A stretch of 41,787 bases of DNA from Psychromonas sp. MB-3u-54 (GCF_002836415.1 NZ_PJBP01000129.1:1-41787); one strand, 5' to 3'; shown: positions 1-10,947, numbered from the stretch's first letter. Program-made: numbers and translations. Notes: generated by a model not told the origin, from the letters alone.

Positions 1-837
1 TGGCCAAAGTTTTGGTTGCTGCTGGTTGAATAATTCCGTTAAAGAATGCTGTTGGCTTTGATAGCTAAGTTTAAGGAGCTTTTGGACTTCATTATTCAAG
101 GTTGCGCAGAGTAATAAAATCTCAGTGCCTTCGGCTTTTATCTGCTTTAAAATACGCTCAGCACGCATTTGATCACCAGCCAATAAACTATCAATCCATT
201 GGAAAAGATTAAAATGGTTGTGGGTGGTAATGCTTTGCTCAACTTGCTGCAGGGTTAAATTTTGCTTTGGATATAACAAAGCCAATTTTTCAAACTCTTG
301 TTTAGCCGCCAATAAATTACCTTCAAAATGCAAACAAAGATAATCGACGATTTCTTTATCTGCGTGCAAATTGAGTGCTTTAAGACGCTGGAAAATCCAC
401 TGGGGAAAACGATGCGCTTGCGGCAGGTTGGTTGCAACAAAAATCCCCTGTTGTTCTAAGGTCTTAAACCAAACATTGCTCATTTGCTGATTGTTGAGTT
501 TTGGCCCCTGTAAAATCAACAGGATATCGGGATGTAATAGGGGGGTAATTTCTCGAATAAAAGCGCTGTTTTCTTTGTTTGTTTTAGTCAGAGTTAATAA
601 TATAATTTTTTTTTCAGAAAAAAGGGAGAGCGTTTGGAACTCGCCAAAAATAAGATCACTGTCAAACTTACCATCAAGACTGAAACTTAATTTTTCCAAA
701 TACCCTTGTGTTTTTGCCGCTTTCTGAATTTGCTCCGTTGCTTCTAAGCAAAGTAGCGCCTCATCACCGAAAATCAAACAGCAGCTGGGTATTTTTTGCT
801 TAAGATGTTGGTTCAATTGTTCAGGGTAAATACGCAT
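1..837 (-). CDS. holA: DNA polymerase III delta subunit, 3' part outside window
   Basis: The minus strand is open from an ATG at 837 to the window edge, giving 279 residues without a stop (the family is about 340 aa). The N-terminus MRIYPEQLNQHLKQ and the following CCLIFGDEALL segment are typical of HolA, the clamp-loader subunit that opens the beta sliding clamp at replication forks. Later segments such as the region around WFKTLEQQGIF and the lid-domain helices also fit. The gene follows lptE with a 10-bp gap, the usual lptE-holA order of gammaproteobacteria downstream of leuS. The C-terminal collar domain lies outside the window. Identity rests on motif recognition and synteny, both strong. 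Confidence 0.9.
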   Translation of the reverse strand, partial: MRIYPEQLNQHLKQKIPSCCLIFGDEALLCLEATEQIQKAAKTQGYLEKLSFSLDGKFDSDLIFGEFQTLSLFSEKKIILLTLTKTNKENSAFIREITPLLHPDILLILQGPKLNNQQMSNVWFKTLEQQGIFVATNLPQAHRFPQWIFQRLKALNLHADKEIVDYLCLHFEGNLLAAKQEFEKLALLYPKQNLTLQQVEQSITTHNHFNLFQWIDSLLAGDQMRAERILKQIKAEGTEILLLCATLNNEVQKLLKLSYQSQQHSLTELFNQQQPKLWP

Positions 838-847
838 TTTTTATCGC

Positions 848-1402
848 TTATTTTTTGTTTTCTAGGCTGAGCATGGTGGCAATAATACTGTCGGCAGCAA
901 TACCGCGCAATTCCTTGGTTAATATTTCTGATTCTCGCGATTTTGCGAGAGCTTGTGAAGCATTCTCAGTAAAGTCACGATAGAGGTTTACCGAAAATTC
1001 TTGGGTTTGGTAACCGGGAGATTGAATTGAATATTTAACATTATAACTTATCTCTTTTTCTGCATTCTGCGCGTTAACATAAAGAGAGATAATGCGTGAT
1101 GATTGGCGATCCGGAGAGACTTTTAATATGGCAACATCGGCTTCCGGCTGATTCATTATTTGAATACCGGCACCCCGTAAACGGATTTTAATAAAACGAG
1201 CTAATTCACTATTGCTATCATTACTTTGTAAGTAAATTTTAGGGTATTTTTCAATAAGGCCATTGTTGTTCTTTAAATGAAAGCCACAACCGCTGATAAA
1301 TAAAGCAGATAATAAGATTAAGCCTATTTTAGTGAAAAAAGATGTGCGTACTGTGGACTGCATAAGAAGCCTTGTCTGAGGTGAAAATAGGCGGCGAAAC
1401 AA
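848..1402 (-). CDS. lptE: LPS-assembly lipoprotein LptE (RlpB)
   Basis: LptE is the outer-membrane lipoprotein that plugs the LptD barrel and helps insert lipopolysaccharide into the outer leaflet. The protein has a hydrophobic signal followed by a lipobox (ALFISGC) and the family-typical GCGFHLKNN start of the mature chain; length is about 184 aa. Two starts are possible: the first ATG at 1402, or an internal ATG at 1363 (residue 14), which gives a more compact signal peptide (MQSTVRTSFFTKIGL) and is the likelier start. It lies between leuS and holA in the same direction, the standard gammaproteobacterial order, so it is probably cotranscribed with both. Confidence 0.9.
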   Translation of the reverse strand: MFRRLFSPQTRLLMQSTVRTSFFTKIGLILLSALFISGCGFHLKNNNGLIEKYPKIYLQSNDSNSELARFIKIRLRGAGIQIMNQPEADVAILKVSPDRQSSRIISLYVNAQNAEKEISYNVKYSIQSPGYQTQEFSVNLYRDFTENASQALAKSRESEILTKELRGIAADSIIATMLSLENKK

Positions 1403-1470
1403 ATAGCTTGCTCACACCGACAAAATATTGCTAAGTGACTGTTAGTTAGAATCAAACATTTTTACAATTT

Positions 1471-1507
1471 ACTGTTTCTATATCTCAAAATGAGACATAG
1501 AAACAGT
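1471..1507. other. Long perfect-arm hairpin between leuS and lptE
   Basis: A 17-nt arm (ACTGTTTCTATATCTCA) is followed by an AAA loop and its inverted copy, with a single mismatch. It lies 37 bases downstream of the leuS stop and about 70 bases before the lptE start. Neither side has a clean T tract, so it is not a standard intrinsic terminator for either strand. A role as an RNA-processing, stability or attenuation structure between leuS and lptE-holA is inference. Confidence 0.55.
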
Positions 1508-1543
1508 ATGGATTTGAATGTTTTAAAATTGATGACTGATTAC

Positions 1544-4156
<2,613 letters not shown>

Positions 4157-4371
4157 TTAATTAGGCATTAGAATACAGGAGCGTGGGCTCTGCAACAATA
4201 ATTATGAGTAATAAGCTGTTTTTTTCCTGGTGATTGTTTTATTAAATATAAACATTATTCAGCTAATCACTTTTTCAGCGGTAACTCAGGCTAGAAAACA
4301 ACAAAATGTGCGGAGAATCTGTGCAGGTTGTTGATTTTGTAAGCGAACGGTTCGTTTTGTTACTTTAAGCT

Positions 4372-4400
4372 TTGCAATTAAACCTGAAAATCGCTATTGT
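4372..4400 (+). promoter_or_regulatory. Sigma-70 promoter of first tRNA-Ser gene
   Basis: A -35 box TTGCAA (4372-4377) and a -10 box TATTGT (4395-4400) are separated by exactly 17 bases and end 12 bases before the tRNA. The same arrangement (TTACAA, 17 bases, TATTAT) precedes the second tRNA-Ser copy, which supports the assignment. Confidence 0.65.
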
Positions 4401-4412
4401 TCGCCTCGTTCC

Positions 4413-4503
4413 GGAGGGGTGGCAGAGCGGCTGAATGCACTGGTCTTGAAAACCAGCGTGGGTTAATAGCTCACCGAGAGTTCAAATCTCTCCTCCTCCG
4501 CCA
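4413..4503 (+). tRNA. tRNA-Ser (anticodon UGA), copy 1
   Basis: A 91-base type II tRNA with acceptor GGAGGGG pairing CTCCTCC, encoded GCCA end, an anticodon stem CTGGT/ACCAG with loop CTTGAAA (anticodon TGA), and a long variable arm as expected for serine tRNAs. Reads UCN (UCA) codons. A nearly identical copy lies at 4999-5089. Confidence 0.97.
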
Positions 4504-4512
4504 CACATTGAA

Positions 4513-4541
4513 AACCCGCTGTTTTTACAGCGGGTTTTTTG
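4513..4541 (+). terminator. Intrinsic terminator of tRNA-Ser copy 1
   Basis: Inverted arms AACCCGCTGT and ACAGCGGGTT around a TTTT loop, running directly into a T run, 9 bases after the tRNA. Confidence 0.85.
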
Positions 4542-4570
4542 TTTTATACGACGGGTTTTATATGTTACAA

Positions 4571-4639
4571 GAGGCTGAATCTCTCCTGTTCTTTATTCAG
4601 CCTCATTTAAAAAGGCTTCTCATATGAGAAGCCTTTTTT
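4571..4639. terminator. Two further hairpins downstream of tRNA-Ser copy 1
   Basis: The first hairpin has arms GAGGCTGAAT and ATTCAGCCTC (4571-4604) without a T tract. The second has arms AAAGGCTTCTC and GAGAAGCCTTT (4611-4639) and ends in six Ts, so it can terminate plus-strand transcription; its leading A run would also let it terminate from the other side. They probably act as back-up termination. Confidence 0.5.
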
Positions 4640-4792
4640 CGTTTCTGCGTCCTTTGAATCTTTATCCCAAGTTTGTTGTTAATCCTCCCAGTTAAAAATA
4701 TTAGCGCTGTTTAGCGCGAATAAACATCTGTTCAATTTTTTAAAATGCACGCCAGCTTCGTTATTTTTATTTGCAATGCCTTCCTATTACTC

Positions 4793-4863
4793 ATACCAAA
4801 AGCATTAAATTTATGATTAATTTAAAATAATAAATCGGATCACTTTATTAATACGTTTGGTAT
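4793..4863. mobile_element. 71-bp minimal MITE derivative between the two tRNA-Ser genes
   Basis: The segment begins ATACCAAAAGCATTAA and ends with the inverted form ATTAATACGTTTGGTAT. Its right end, read inverted (ATACCAAACGTATTAATAA then AGTGATC), matches the left end of the element at 23398 nearly base for base. It has no coding capacity and seems to be little more than two terminal inverted repeats, an internally deleted member of the family at 12117-12350, 23398-23630 and 36556-36683. Confidence 0.6.
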
Positions 4864-4957
4864 CAATCAAAACTTGTTATTCGTCGCTATTGATTTTATT
4901 AAAAACTGTCTTTTGATTAATTTGTGTGCAAACGAACTTTTTTTGTTATTTTAAGCT

Positions 4958-4986
4958 TTACAAGTTAAGCCTTGAGTCTGTATTAT
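4958..4986 (+). promoter_or_regulatory. Sigma-70 promoter of second tRNA-Ser gene
   Basis: TTACAA (4958-4963), 17-base spacer, TATTAT (4981-4986), followed by a C-rich discriminator CCC, ending 12 bases before the tRNA. The flanks (upstream CGAAC..TTTGTTA, TTTAAGCTTT) match the promoter region of copy 1, so the promoter was duplicated with the gene. Confidence 0.7.
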
Positions 4987-4998
4987 CCCTTTCGTTCC

Positions 4999-5089
4999 GG
5001 AGGGGTGGCAGAGCGGCTGAATGCACTGGTCTTGAAAACCAGCGAGGGTTAATAGCTCTCCGAGAGTTCAAATCTCTCCTCCTCCGCCA
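4999..5089 (+). tRNA. tRNA-Ser (anticodon UGA), copy 2
   Basis: Same 91-base structure as copy 1 with only a few changes, confined mainly to the variable arm (GCGAGGG..CTCTCC versus GCGTGGG..CTCACC). The anticodon loop CTTGAAA, acceptor stem and encoded CCA are identical. Confidence 0.97.
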
Positions 5090-5096
5090 CATTAAG

Positions 5097-5124
5097 AAAA
5101 CCCACTGCTTGCAGTGGGTTTTCT
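5097..5124 (+). terminator. Intrinsic terminator of tRNA-Ser copy 2
   Basis: Arms AAAACCCACTGC and GCAGTGGGTTTT with a 2-base loop, followed by TTCTC, 7 bases after the tRNA. Different in sequence from the terminator of copy 1, so the terminators have diverged faster than the genes. Confidence 0.8.
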
Positions 5125-5381
5125 CATTTCTAACGTCTCCATTTTAACTCTCTATCTTCTTTTACCTAAATGTCTTCAATAATCGCGCGTTTTTTGCTTA
5201 TAAAAATAAATTTTTAATGTTATATTTACTTCCCTTTGATTACTCTGCTGTGTTTGTTTTCACTATCATAATCTCTGATTACTAAAAGACTATTATCCAG
5301 TTGTTATCTCTTTTTTATAGTCCTTATTTTATTTTTAGCTTAATGTTTTAGTTGTTGCTTTGGCATTAACGGAGAAATTTT

Positions 5382-6026
5382 GTGATAAATATTCTGTTGG
5401 TTGATGACCATGAATTAGTTCGTACAGGGATTTGCCGTATCATCGATGATGTGCGAGGCATGAAAGTTATTGGAGAGGCACAAAGTGGTGAAGAGGCCGT
5501 AAAATGGTGCCGAAATAATCACCCCGATGTCGTTTTGATGGATATCAATATGCCCGGTATTGGTGGTTTAGATGCAATGCACAAAATTTTGCGTATAAAT
5601 GAAAGCCTAAAAATCATTATGCTGACCATGCATACCGAGAATCCTTTCCCGTCAAAAGTAATGCAGGCTGGCGCTTCCGGTTATATAAGTAAATCTGCCG
5701 GCCCCGATGAAGTATTAAATGCCATCCGTTTGGTGCATTCCGGACAACGTTATTTAGCGTCTGAAATTGCACAAAAAATGGCACTTTCACAACTCTCTCC
5801 GACTGCTGATGATCCTTTTAGCGTGCTCTCGGAAAGAGAGTTACAAATTATGATGATGATAACTAAAGGGCTGCGTGTGGTGGATATATCGGAGCAACTT
5901 GGTTTAAGCCCAAAAACAATCAATAGTTACCGCTATCGTTTGTTTGATAAGCTCGGTGTAAAGGGTGACGTTGGTTTGACTCATTTAGCGATACGTTACG
6001 GCATGCTTGATACCGGTCTGCTGTAA
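5382..6026 (+). CDS. uvrY: Response regulator UvrY/GacA/VarA (LuxR-type)
   Basis: A 214-aa NarL/FixJ-type regulator. The receiver domain starts MINILLVDDHELV with acidic pair D8-D9 and phosphoacceptor D54 (VVLMDINMPG); the C-terminal LuxR-type helix-turn-helix covers about 148-205 (LSERELQIMMMITKG..SPKTINSYRYRLFDKLG). The start is GTG at 5382 with GGAGA upstream. In gammaproteobacteria UvrY is the partner of BarA and activates CsrB-type small RNAs. Its position 105 bp upstream of uvrC is the conserved gacA-uvrC arrangement, which supports the specific name. Confidence 0.93.
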   Translation: MINILLVDDHELVRTGICRIIDDVRGMKVIGEAQSGEEAVKWCRNNHPDVVLMDINMPGIGGLDAMHKILRINESLKIIMLTMHTENPFPSKVMQAGASGYISKSAGPDEVLNAIRLVHSGQRYLASEIAQKMALSQLSPTADDPFSVLSERELQIMMMITKGLRVVDISEQLGLSPKTINSYRYRLFDKLGVKGDVGLTHLAIRYGMLDTGLL

Positions 6027-6131
6027 TCTATTAGAGATGCAATGTAACAATATGCTGATCTTGTGCGGGTGGCTTAACAATGCACAATTTAGCCTTGTTA
6101 AGTACTTTTCTGTGCGAGGTTATATTTTTAT

Positions 6132-7961
6132 ATGAGTGAATTTTTCCCGACAACTTTTTTAAAAACGGTCACCTCTGAACCGGGCGTATACCGGATGTTT
6201 AACCAACAAAAAGTGATTTATGTTGGTAAAGCAAAAAACCTGAAAAAACGCCTAAGCAGTTATTTTAGCCTTACCCAAAAACACCCTAAAACATTAGCGT
6301 TGGTCAGTCATATTGACCGAATTGAAGTAACTGTCACGCACACAGAAACTGAAGCGTTAATCCTCGAGCACAATTTTATCAAACGCTACAAGCCTCATTA
6401 TAATGTGTTATTGCGTGATGATAAATCTTACCCTTACCTGTTTTTAAGTGACCATAAACATCCGCAACTGACTTTAGTACGTTCCCAAAATAGCAAACGA
6501 AAAGGGACCTATTTTGGCCCCTATCCGAGTGGCGGGGCGGTCAGAGAAAGTCTGCATTTAATGCAGAAACTGTTCCCAATACGTCAATGCGAAGACAGTT
6601 ATTATAACAATCGCTCCCGTCCCTGCCTGCAGTATCAATTAAAACGTTGTCTTGCACCCTGCGTGAATGCTATGCCGGAATCTGAATATCAACACCAAGT
6701 TGAATTAGCCAGCGCCTTCCTACAGGGTAAAAGTCAAAATGTCATTAATCAGCTGGTTGATGAAATGGAAGCGGCAAGTACGACCCTTGAATTTGAAAAA
6801 GCAGCGCTGCGACGTGATCAAATCCAATCCTTAAAAAAAGTGCAGGAACAGCAATGGGTCAGCGGTGACATTGAACAGTTAGATGTAGTGGGTTTCAGTT
6901 ATGATCAAGGTTTTGCCAGTGTGCATCTGCTGTTTGTCCGTCAGGGGCGAATATTAGGCAGCCGTAATTATTTCCCTAAAATCCCTAAAAACTCCGGTAA
7001 AGATGAAGTATTAAGCGCATTTTTAAGCCAGTTTTATCTGTCCGGACAAAATGGACGCGCAATACCAAGGGAAATTTTGCTCAGTGATGATTTTGCTGAA
7101 CGTGGTGTTTTTACTGATTTATTCACTGAATATTGTGGCTATAAAACGGCCTTGAAAGTAGAAGTACGTGGTGAGCGTGCAAAGTTTGTTAAACTGGCAA
7201 AAAAAAATGCTCAAATAGCATTACAGAGCCACCTCAGCCAAAAAAATAACATATTAAAACGTTATCAGCTGCTGGAGGACAAATTGGAGTTAAGTAAACC
7301 GATTTTGCGCATGGAATGTTATGACATTTCACATATGATGGGGGAAAAAACAGTGGCATCCTGTGTTGTGTTTAATCGTGAGGGGGCAAAAAAATCTGAT
7401 TACCGTCGTTTTAATATTACCGGTATTACACCTGGCGATGACTATGCGGCAATGGGGCAAGTGCTCGCGCGACGCTTTAAGGCGCTGCAGGAGACAGAAA
7501 ATATTCCTGATATTATTTTTATCGATGGCGGTGTGGGGCAATTAAATCAAGCTGAAAATATTATTAGTTCTCTTGAAGAGAATTTCAAAGATAAATACCC
7601 GTTATTGATAGGTATTGCCAAAGGCGAAGGCCGTAAGCCCGGATTAGAGACACTGATTTTAGCCGGGAGCCACGAAATCATTGAATTGAGCAGTGATTCA
7701 CCTGCGCTGCATTTAATACAGCAAATCCGTGATGAATCGCATCGTTTTGCCATTATGGGGCATCGCCAGCAGCGTGACAAAGTAAGACGGACAAGTACAT
7801 TAGAAAATATCGCTGGAGTAGGCACTAAACGTCGTCAATCATTATTAAACCACTTAGGCGGACTACAGGGGGTCATGTCCGCAGGTATTGATGAATTGAA
7901 AAAAATTCCCGGCATAAGCGCTTCATTAGCTGAAAAAATTTATGACGCTTTGCATAATTGA
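6132..7961 (+). CDS. uvrC: Excinuclease ABC subunit C
   Basis: UvrC makes the two incisions of nucleotide excision repair in complex with UvrB. The 609-aa protein has the N-terminal GIY-YIG nuclease (PGVYRMFNQQKVIYVGKAKNLKKRL, residues about 17-41, shown here in abbreviated form), a cysteine-rich segment (CLQYQLKRCLAPC), a UVR UvrB-interaction motif near 200-240, the RNase H-like 5' nuclease region (ECYDISHMMG, IDGGVGQL) and C-terminal helix-hairpin-helix motifs (IAGVGTKRRQSLL, IPGISASLAEKIY). Full family length. The RBS (GAGG) is rather far from the ATG. Same direction as uvrY and pgsA, as in related genomes. Confidence 0.97.
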   Translation: MSEFFPTTFLKTVTSEPGVYRMFNQQKVIYVGKAKNLKKRLSSYFSLTQKHPKTLALVSHIDRIEVTVTHTETEALILEHNFIKRYKPHYNVLLRDDKSYPYLFLSDHKHPQLTLVRSQNSKRKGTYFGPYPSGGAVRESLHLMQKLFPIRQCEDSYYNNRSRPCLQYQLKRCLAPCVNAMPESEYQHQVELASAFLQGKSQNVINQLVDEMEAASTTLEFEKAALRRDQIQSLKKVQEQQWVSGDIEQLDVVGFSYDQGFASVHLLFVRQGRILGSRNYFPKIPKNSGKDEVLSAFLSQFYLSGQNGRAIPREILLSDDFAERGVFTDLFTEYCGYKTALKVEVRGERAKFVKLAKKNAQIALQSHLSQKNNILKRYQLLEDKLELSKPILRMECYDISHMMGEKTVASCVVFNREGAKKSDYRRFNITGITPGDDYAAMGQVLARRFKALQETENIPDIIFIDGGVGQLNQAENIISSLEENFKDKYPLLIGIAKGEGRKPGLETLILAGSHEIIELSSDSPALHLIQQIRDESHRFAIMGHRQQRDKVRRTSTLENIAGVGTKRRQSLLNHLGGLQGVMSAGIDELKKIPGISASLAEKIYDALHN

Positions 7962-8111
7962 TAAAATTAAAATGTTAATCCCATAAATTACTCTTTAGGA
8001 TTTGCATAATGAAACCATAAAATGCAAAAATAGCTTATAATCAAGCTGGTTGTAAATCTGCAAACTCGTATTTCCAAGTGGATTGGGGAGCGATCATCAA
8101 AGGACATTTTA

Positions 8112-8660
8112 ATGTTAAACATCCCAAATATATTAACGGGTTTTCGACTTTTTTTAATCCCCATTTTTGTGTTTTTTTATTTTTTACCCGTTAACTGGGG
8201 GGGCTTTACCGCTGCTTTTATTTTTTTGGCCGCAGCGATAACGGATTATTTGGATGGTTACCTCGCTAGAAAACTGGATCAACAGACTGCTTTTGGTGCT
8301 TTTTTAGACCCTGTGGCCGATAAAATAATGGTCGCGGTGGCATTAGTTATGATCGTGGAACACTACGCTGTTATTTGGATAACAATTCCTGCGATGGTGA
8401 TGATCTGCCGGGAAATAATCATTTCCGCTCTTCGAGAATGGATGGCAGAACTCGGGGAAAGATCCAGTGTTGCTGTTTCATGGGTAGGAAAAGTAAAAAC
8501 AGTCGCTCAGATGAGTGCTCTTTTTTTACTGATTTGGCAGAATTCAATCACCATGGAGTGGTTAGGTTTCATCGCTTTATATATAGCAACCGGATTAACA
8601 CTTTGGTCTATGATTGTATATTTGCGCGCGGCATGGCCAGCACTAAGTAAAAATTCATAA
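8112..8660 (+). CDS. pgsA: CDP-diacylglycerol-glycerol-3-phosphate 3-phosphatidyltransferase
   Basis: Integral membrane enzyme that makes phosphatidylglycerol phosphate from CDP-diacylglycerol and glycerol-3-phosphate, the committed step to anionic phospholipids. The 182-aa product carries the CDP-alcohol phosphotransferase signature DG-x2-AR-x8-G-x3-D-x3-D ([22 protein letters not shown], near residues 45-71) and several hydrophobic segments. The N-terminus [13 protein letters not shown] matches the family. RBS AAAGGA lies 9 bases before the ATG. It sits after uvrC and before the tRNA operon as in E. coli. Confidence 0.96.
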   Translation: MLNIPNILTGFRLFLIPIFVFFYFLPVNWGGFTAAFIFLAAAITDYLDGYLARKLDQQTAFGAFLDPVADKIMVAVALVMIVEHYAVIWITIPAMVMICREIIISALREWMAELGERSSVAVSWVGKVKTVAQMSALFLLIWQNSITMEWLGFIALYIATGLTLWSMIVYLRAAWPALSKNS

Positions 8661-8739
8661 CAATTAGTACATTAAGTCATCGCTTCGTTTAAAAAAGAAG
8701 CGAACAGTGTGAAACTGATAAAAAAATGGGTAAAGTGTA

Positions 8740-8767
8740 TTGACTCATTTCTAATAACCATTAGAAT
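8740..8767 (+). promoter_or_regulatory. Promoter of the tRNA Gly-Cys-Leu operon
   Basis: TTGACT (8740-8745), a 16-base spacer and TAGAAT (8762-8767), followed by a GC-rich discriminator (GCGCAC) typical of stable-RNA promoters. It lies 63 bases before the decayed tRNA-Gly and about 155 bases before the intact one, which implies the decayed copy is still transcribed. Confidence 0.6.
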
Positions 8768-8829
8768 GCGCACACATCGAGAGGGGATTTAGTTTACTAG
8801 CAACCTTAAGATGATAATTTAAATGTGAT

Positions 8830-8903
8830 GCAGTATTAGTTAAGTTCGTCGAGACCAACCTTGACAAGAATTTACTGGCGTTACGAGTTTACTCGTAATA
8901 ACT
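8830..8903 (+). pseudogene. Decayed tRNA-Gly copy
   Basis: The stretch aligns along its whole length with the intact tRNA-Gly at 8923, including the shared leader AAATGTGATGC. Recognisable parts are GCAGTATTAG for GCGGTACTAG, ACCTTGACAAG for ACCTTGCCAAG (anticodon arm, now damaged) and TTACGAGTTTACTCGTAA for the T arm. The acceptor stem no longer pairs well and the D loop has lost GG. It is therefore a relic of a tandem tRNA duplication rather than a functional tRNA. Confidence 0.75.
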
Positions 8904-8922
8904 AAATCATTAAAAATGTGAT

Positions 8923-8998
<76 letters not shown>

Positions 8999-9019
8999 AA
9001 TTTAAATTAAAAGTATATT

Positions 9020-9093
9020 GGCGGAATGGCAGAGTGGCCATGCAGTGGATTGCAAATCCATCCATCTCGGTTCGACTCCGGGTTCCGCCTCCA
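9020..9093 (+). tRNA. cysT: tRNA-Cys (anticodon GCA)
   Basis: A 74-base tRNA with acceptor GGCGGAA/TTCCGCC, encoded TCCA end and anticodon loop TTGCAAA (GCA). It lies 21 bases after tRNA-Gly. Confidence 0.97.
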
Positions 9094-9107
9094 AATTTTA
9101 AAGTTTT

Positions 9108-9193
9108 GCCCGAATGGTGGAATCGGTAGACACAAGGGATTTAAAATCCCTCGCCTTATGGGTGTGCGAGTTCAAGTCTCGCTTCGGGCACCA
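9108..9193 (+). tRNA. leuZ: tRNA-Leu (anticodon UAA)
   Basis: An 86-base type II tRNA with acceptor GCCCGAA/TTCGGGC, encoded ACCA end, anticodon stem AGGGA/TCCCT with loop TTTAAAA (TAA), and a long variable arm. It lies 14 bases after tRNA-Cys. Confidence 0.97.
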
Positions 9194-9197
9194 GTTT

Positions 9198-9233
9198 AAA
9201 AAAAGCTTCACGTTATCGTGAAGCTTTTTTTTT
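9198..9233 (+). terminator. Terminator of the tRNA operon
   Basis: Arms AAAAAAGCTTCACG and CGTGAAGCTTTTTT around a TTAT loop, ending in nine Ts, right after tRNA-Leu. A related hairpin closes the exported-protein gene at 10118. Confidence 0.9.
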
Positions 9234-9330
9234 GCTTTTAAAAAAGTAAAAAAATGAATCGGCTTATCTCAGTCCGAAGACACTAGCACGAACCATAACA
9301 ACAACCGCTAGCTTCACGCACCGATTGTCT

Positions 9331-9360
9331 GCCTGCGGTGCATAGAATGCACCCTACCGA
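9331..9360. repeat. Small palindrome of REP-like appearance
   Basis: GGTGCAT, an AGA loop and ATGCACC (9337-9353), flanked by GC on one side and CTACCG on the other. It resembles short dispersed palindromes common in gammaproteobacterial intergenic DNA. Only one copy is seen here, so repeat status is a guess. The rest of the 9241-9537 spacer shows no gene. Confidence 0.3.
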
Positions 9361-9537
9361 TAACATATTCCCATTCGATTAAATATTCCCATGCAGATTC
9401 AATCTCTTGAACAGGGTGTTTGCACTCTCTCCAGATCAGTGATAAAAATATTCCACGCTCGGCTACATTTACTTATGCGGATTGGTATAAAAGTGATTTT
9501 TAGCCGTAAAAAGGAAAAATTCAATAAGGAATAAATA

Positions 9538-10017
9538 ATGAAAAAACGTATTTCAGGTATTTTATTTTGTGTCGCGGCTTTAAGTTCATCACTAAGTTAC
9601 GCTGATATTCCTTTAGCAAATAGTAGTCGTTTTGATACTAAGGCTTACATTGGTTTAAAGTGGTCGTTAAACGGCAGTTATACACCGTCATTAGTACTTG
9701 GTGTGATCAGAGCGAAGGTCGATTCCGATGGAGACACTCAAGGGGCTAACTTATCATTAGATGTTAATTTAGCCGGTAATATTCAGCCCGGTAAAATTAA
9801 AATTAACTATATGAGAGGACAGGAAAATGTTCAAGGAGAATTAGGTTTCGGTTATGACTTCATCAAAAACGCGCCGTTAATTGGTGCTGGTTTGAATGGG
9901 CCTTATATTAATATTGGTGCTGATCTGTTTACCACTGATTCATCACTTGTTCCCTTTGGCATTATTCACTCACAGGGCTCACTGGATAAACCTACTGCTG
10001 TACAGCCACCAAGATAG
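9538..10017 (+). CDS. Exported protein of unknown function
   Basis: A 159-aa product with a clear Sec signal peptide (MKKRISGILFCVAALSSS, cleavage probably after SYA near residue 22). The mature part is rich in glycine and alternating hydrophobic residues (KAYIGLKWSLNGSYTPSLVL, ELGFGYDFIKNAPLIGAGL), suggesting a small periplasmic or outer-membrane beta-rich protein. There are no cysteines in the mature chain and no motif I recognise. RBS AAGGAA precedes the ATG by 7 bases. It is monocistronic, with a terminator at 10118 shared in sequence with that of the tRNA operon. No function is assigned. Confidence 0.75.
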   Translation: MKKRISGILFCVAALSSSLSYADIPLANSSRFDTKAYIGLKWSLNGSYTPSLVLGVIRAKVDSDGDTQGANLSLDVNLAGNIQPGKIKINYMRGQENVQGELGFGYDFIKNAPLIGAGLNGPYINIGADLFTTDSSLVPFGIIHSQGSLDKPTAVQPPR

Positions 10018-10117
10018 TCCTTTTGGAAGACTATCTCCTGAGTAATATTGCTCTCCTCTCATTACGATCAAAGAGGCCTCTATAGCTACGTACTAACATT
10101 TATCCAATCAAGTTTAT

Positions 10118-10149
10118 AAAAGCGTCGCGTTATCGTGAGGCTTTTTTTT
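10118..10149 (+). terminator. Terminator after the exported-protein gene
   Basis: Arms AAAAGCGTCGCG and CGTGAGGCTTTT around TTAT, then a T run. The core CGTTATCGTGA.GCTTTTTTTTGC is nearly identical to the tRNA-operon terminator at 9198. It may also help separate convergent arcA. Confidence 0.7.
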
Positions 10150-10230
10150 GCATGTTAAAAATAAATTTTTGCCAATAAAAAAGGCACTTAGCGTGCCTTG
10201 GTATATATTGTGTTATAAAAGTCTGTGCTT

Positions 10231-10947
10231 TTATTCTACTTCACCACAGAAGCGGTAACCTTCACCATGAATGGTCGCAATAATTTCAGGTGCATCGGGA
10301 ATACTCTCAAAATGTTTGCGGATGCGGCGGATGGTAACGTCCACAGTACGATCCTGTGCTTTTAATTCTCGCCCGGTCATTTTCATTAATAAATCTGCGC
10401 GTGTTTGAATTTTCCCCGGATTTTCAATGAAATGTAATATAGCTCTGAATTCACTGCGTGGTAATTTACATATATTACCATCGGGGCTAATCAGTGAGCG
10501 ACTCTCTATTTCAAGTGTCCAACCGTTAAATTTGTAATTTTCTACTTTTTTACCTGCTTCTTCAGAATAAATACTATCTTGCATGGTACGCGTTAACAGG
10601 TTGCGCGCACGTATGGTTAATTCTCGAGGATTAAAAGGTTTAGTGATGTAATCATCTGCACCAATTTCCAATCCCAGTATTTTATCAACTTCATTATCAC
10701 GACCCGTTAAAAAAATAAGCGCAATATTTTCATGTTCACGTAACTCTCGTGCTAATAACAGTCCATTTTTACCGGGTAAATTAATATCCATAATAATTAA
10801 GTTAATATTATTTTCCTTGATGGCTTGGTGCATTTCATTACCATCATTCGCTTCTAAAACATTATATCCTTCTGCTTCAAAAACACTTTTTAACATGTTA
10901 CGTGTGACTAACTCATCTTCAACAATAAGTATGTTTGCGGTTGACAT
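10231..10947 (-). CDS. arcA: Aerobic respiration control response regulator ArcA
   Basis: OmpR-type regulator of 238 aa that represses aerobic respiration genes when phosphorylated by ArcB. The receiver begins [17 protein letters not shown] with phosphoacceptor D54 ([12 protein letters not shown]) and the switch lysine segment [13 protein letters not shown]; the C-terminal winged helix includes [12 protein letters not shown] and [12 protein letters not shown]. The ATG at 10947 is chosen because it matches the family N-terminus and has an AGAGAGG RBS; an upstream in-frame ATG at 11049 would add 34 unlikely residues. A perfect FNR site lies 242 bases upstream, matching the known FNR control of arcA in E. 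coli. Confidence 0.96.
   Translation of the reverse strand: MSTANILIVEDELVTRNMLKSVFEAEGYNVLEANDGNEMHQAIKENNINLIIMDINLPGKNGLLLARELREHENIALIFLTGRDNEVDKILGLEIGADDYITKPFNPRELTIRARNLLTRTMQDSIYSEEAGKKVENYKFNGWTLEIESRSLISPDGNICKLPRSEFRAILHFIENPGKIQTRADLLMKMTGRELKAQDRTVDVTIRRIRKHFESIPDAPEIIATIHGEGYRFCGEVE

Noticed and set aside
4397-5147. Short frames across the tRNA-Ser genes
   Set aside because: They are translations through tRNA genes and terminators.
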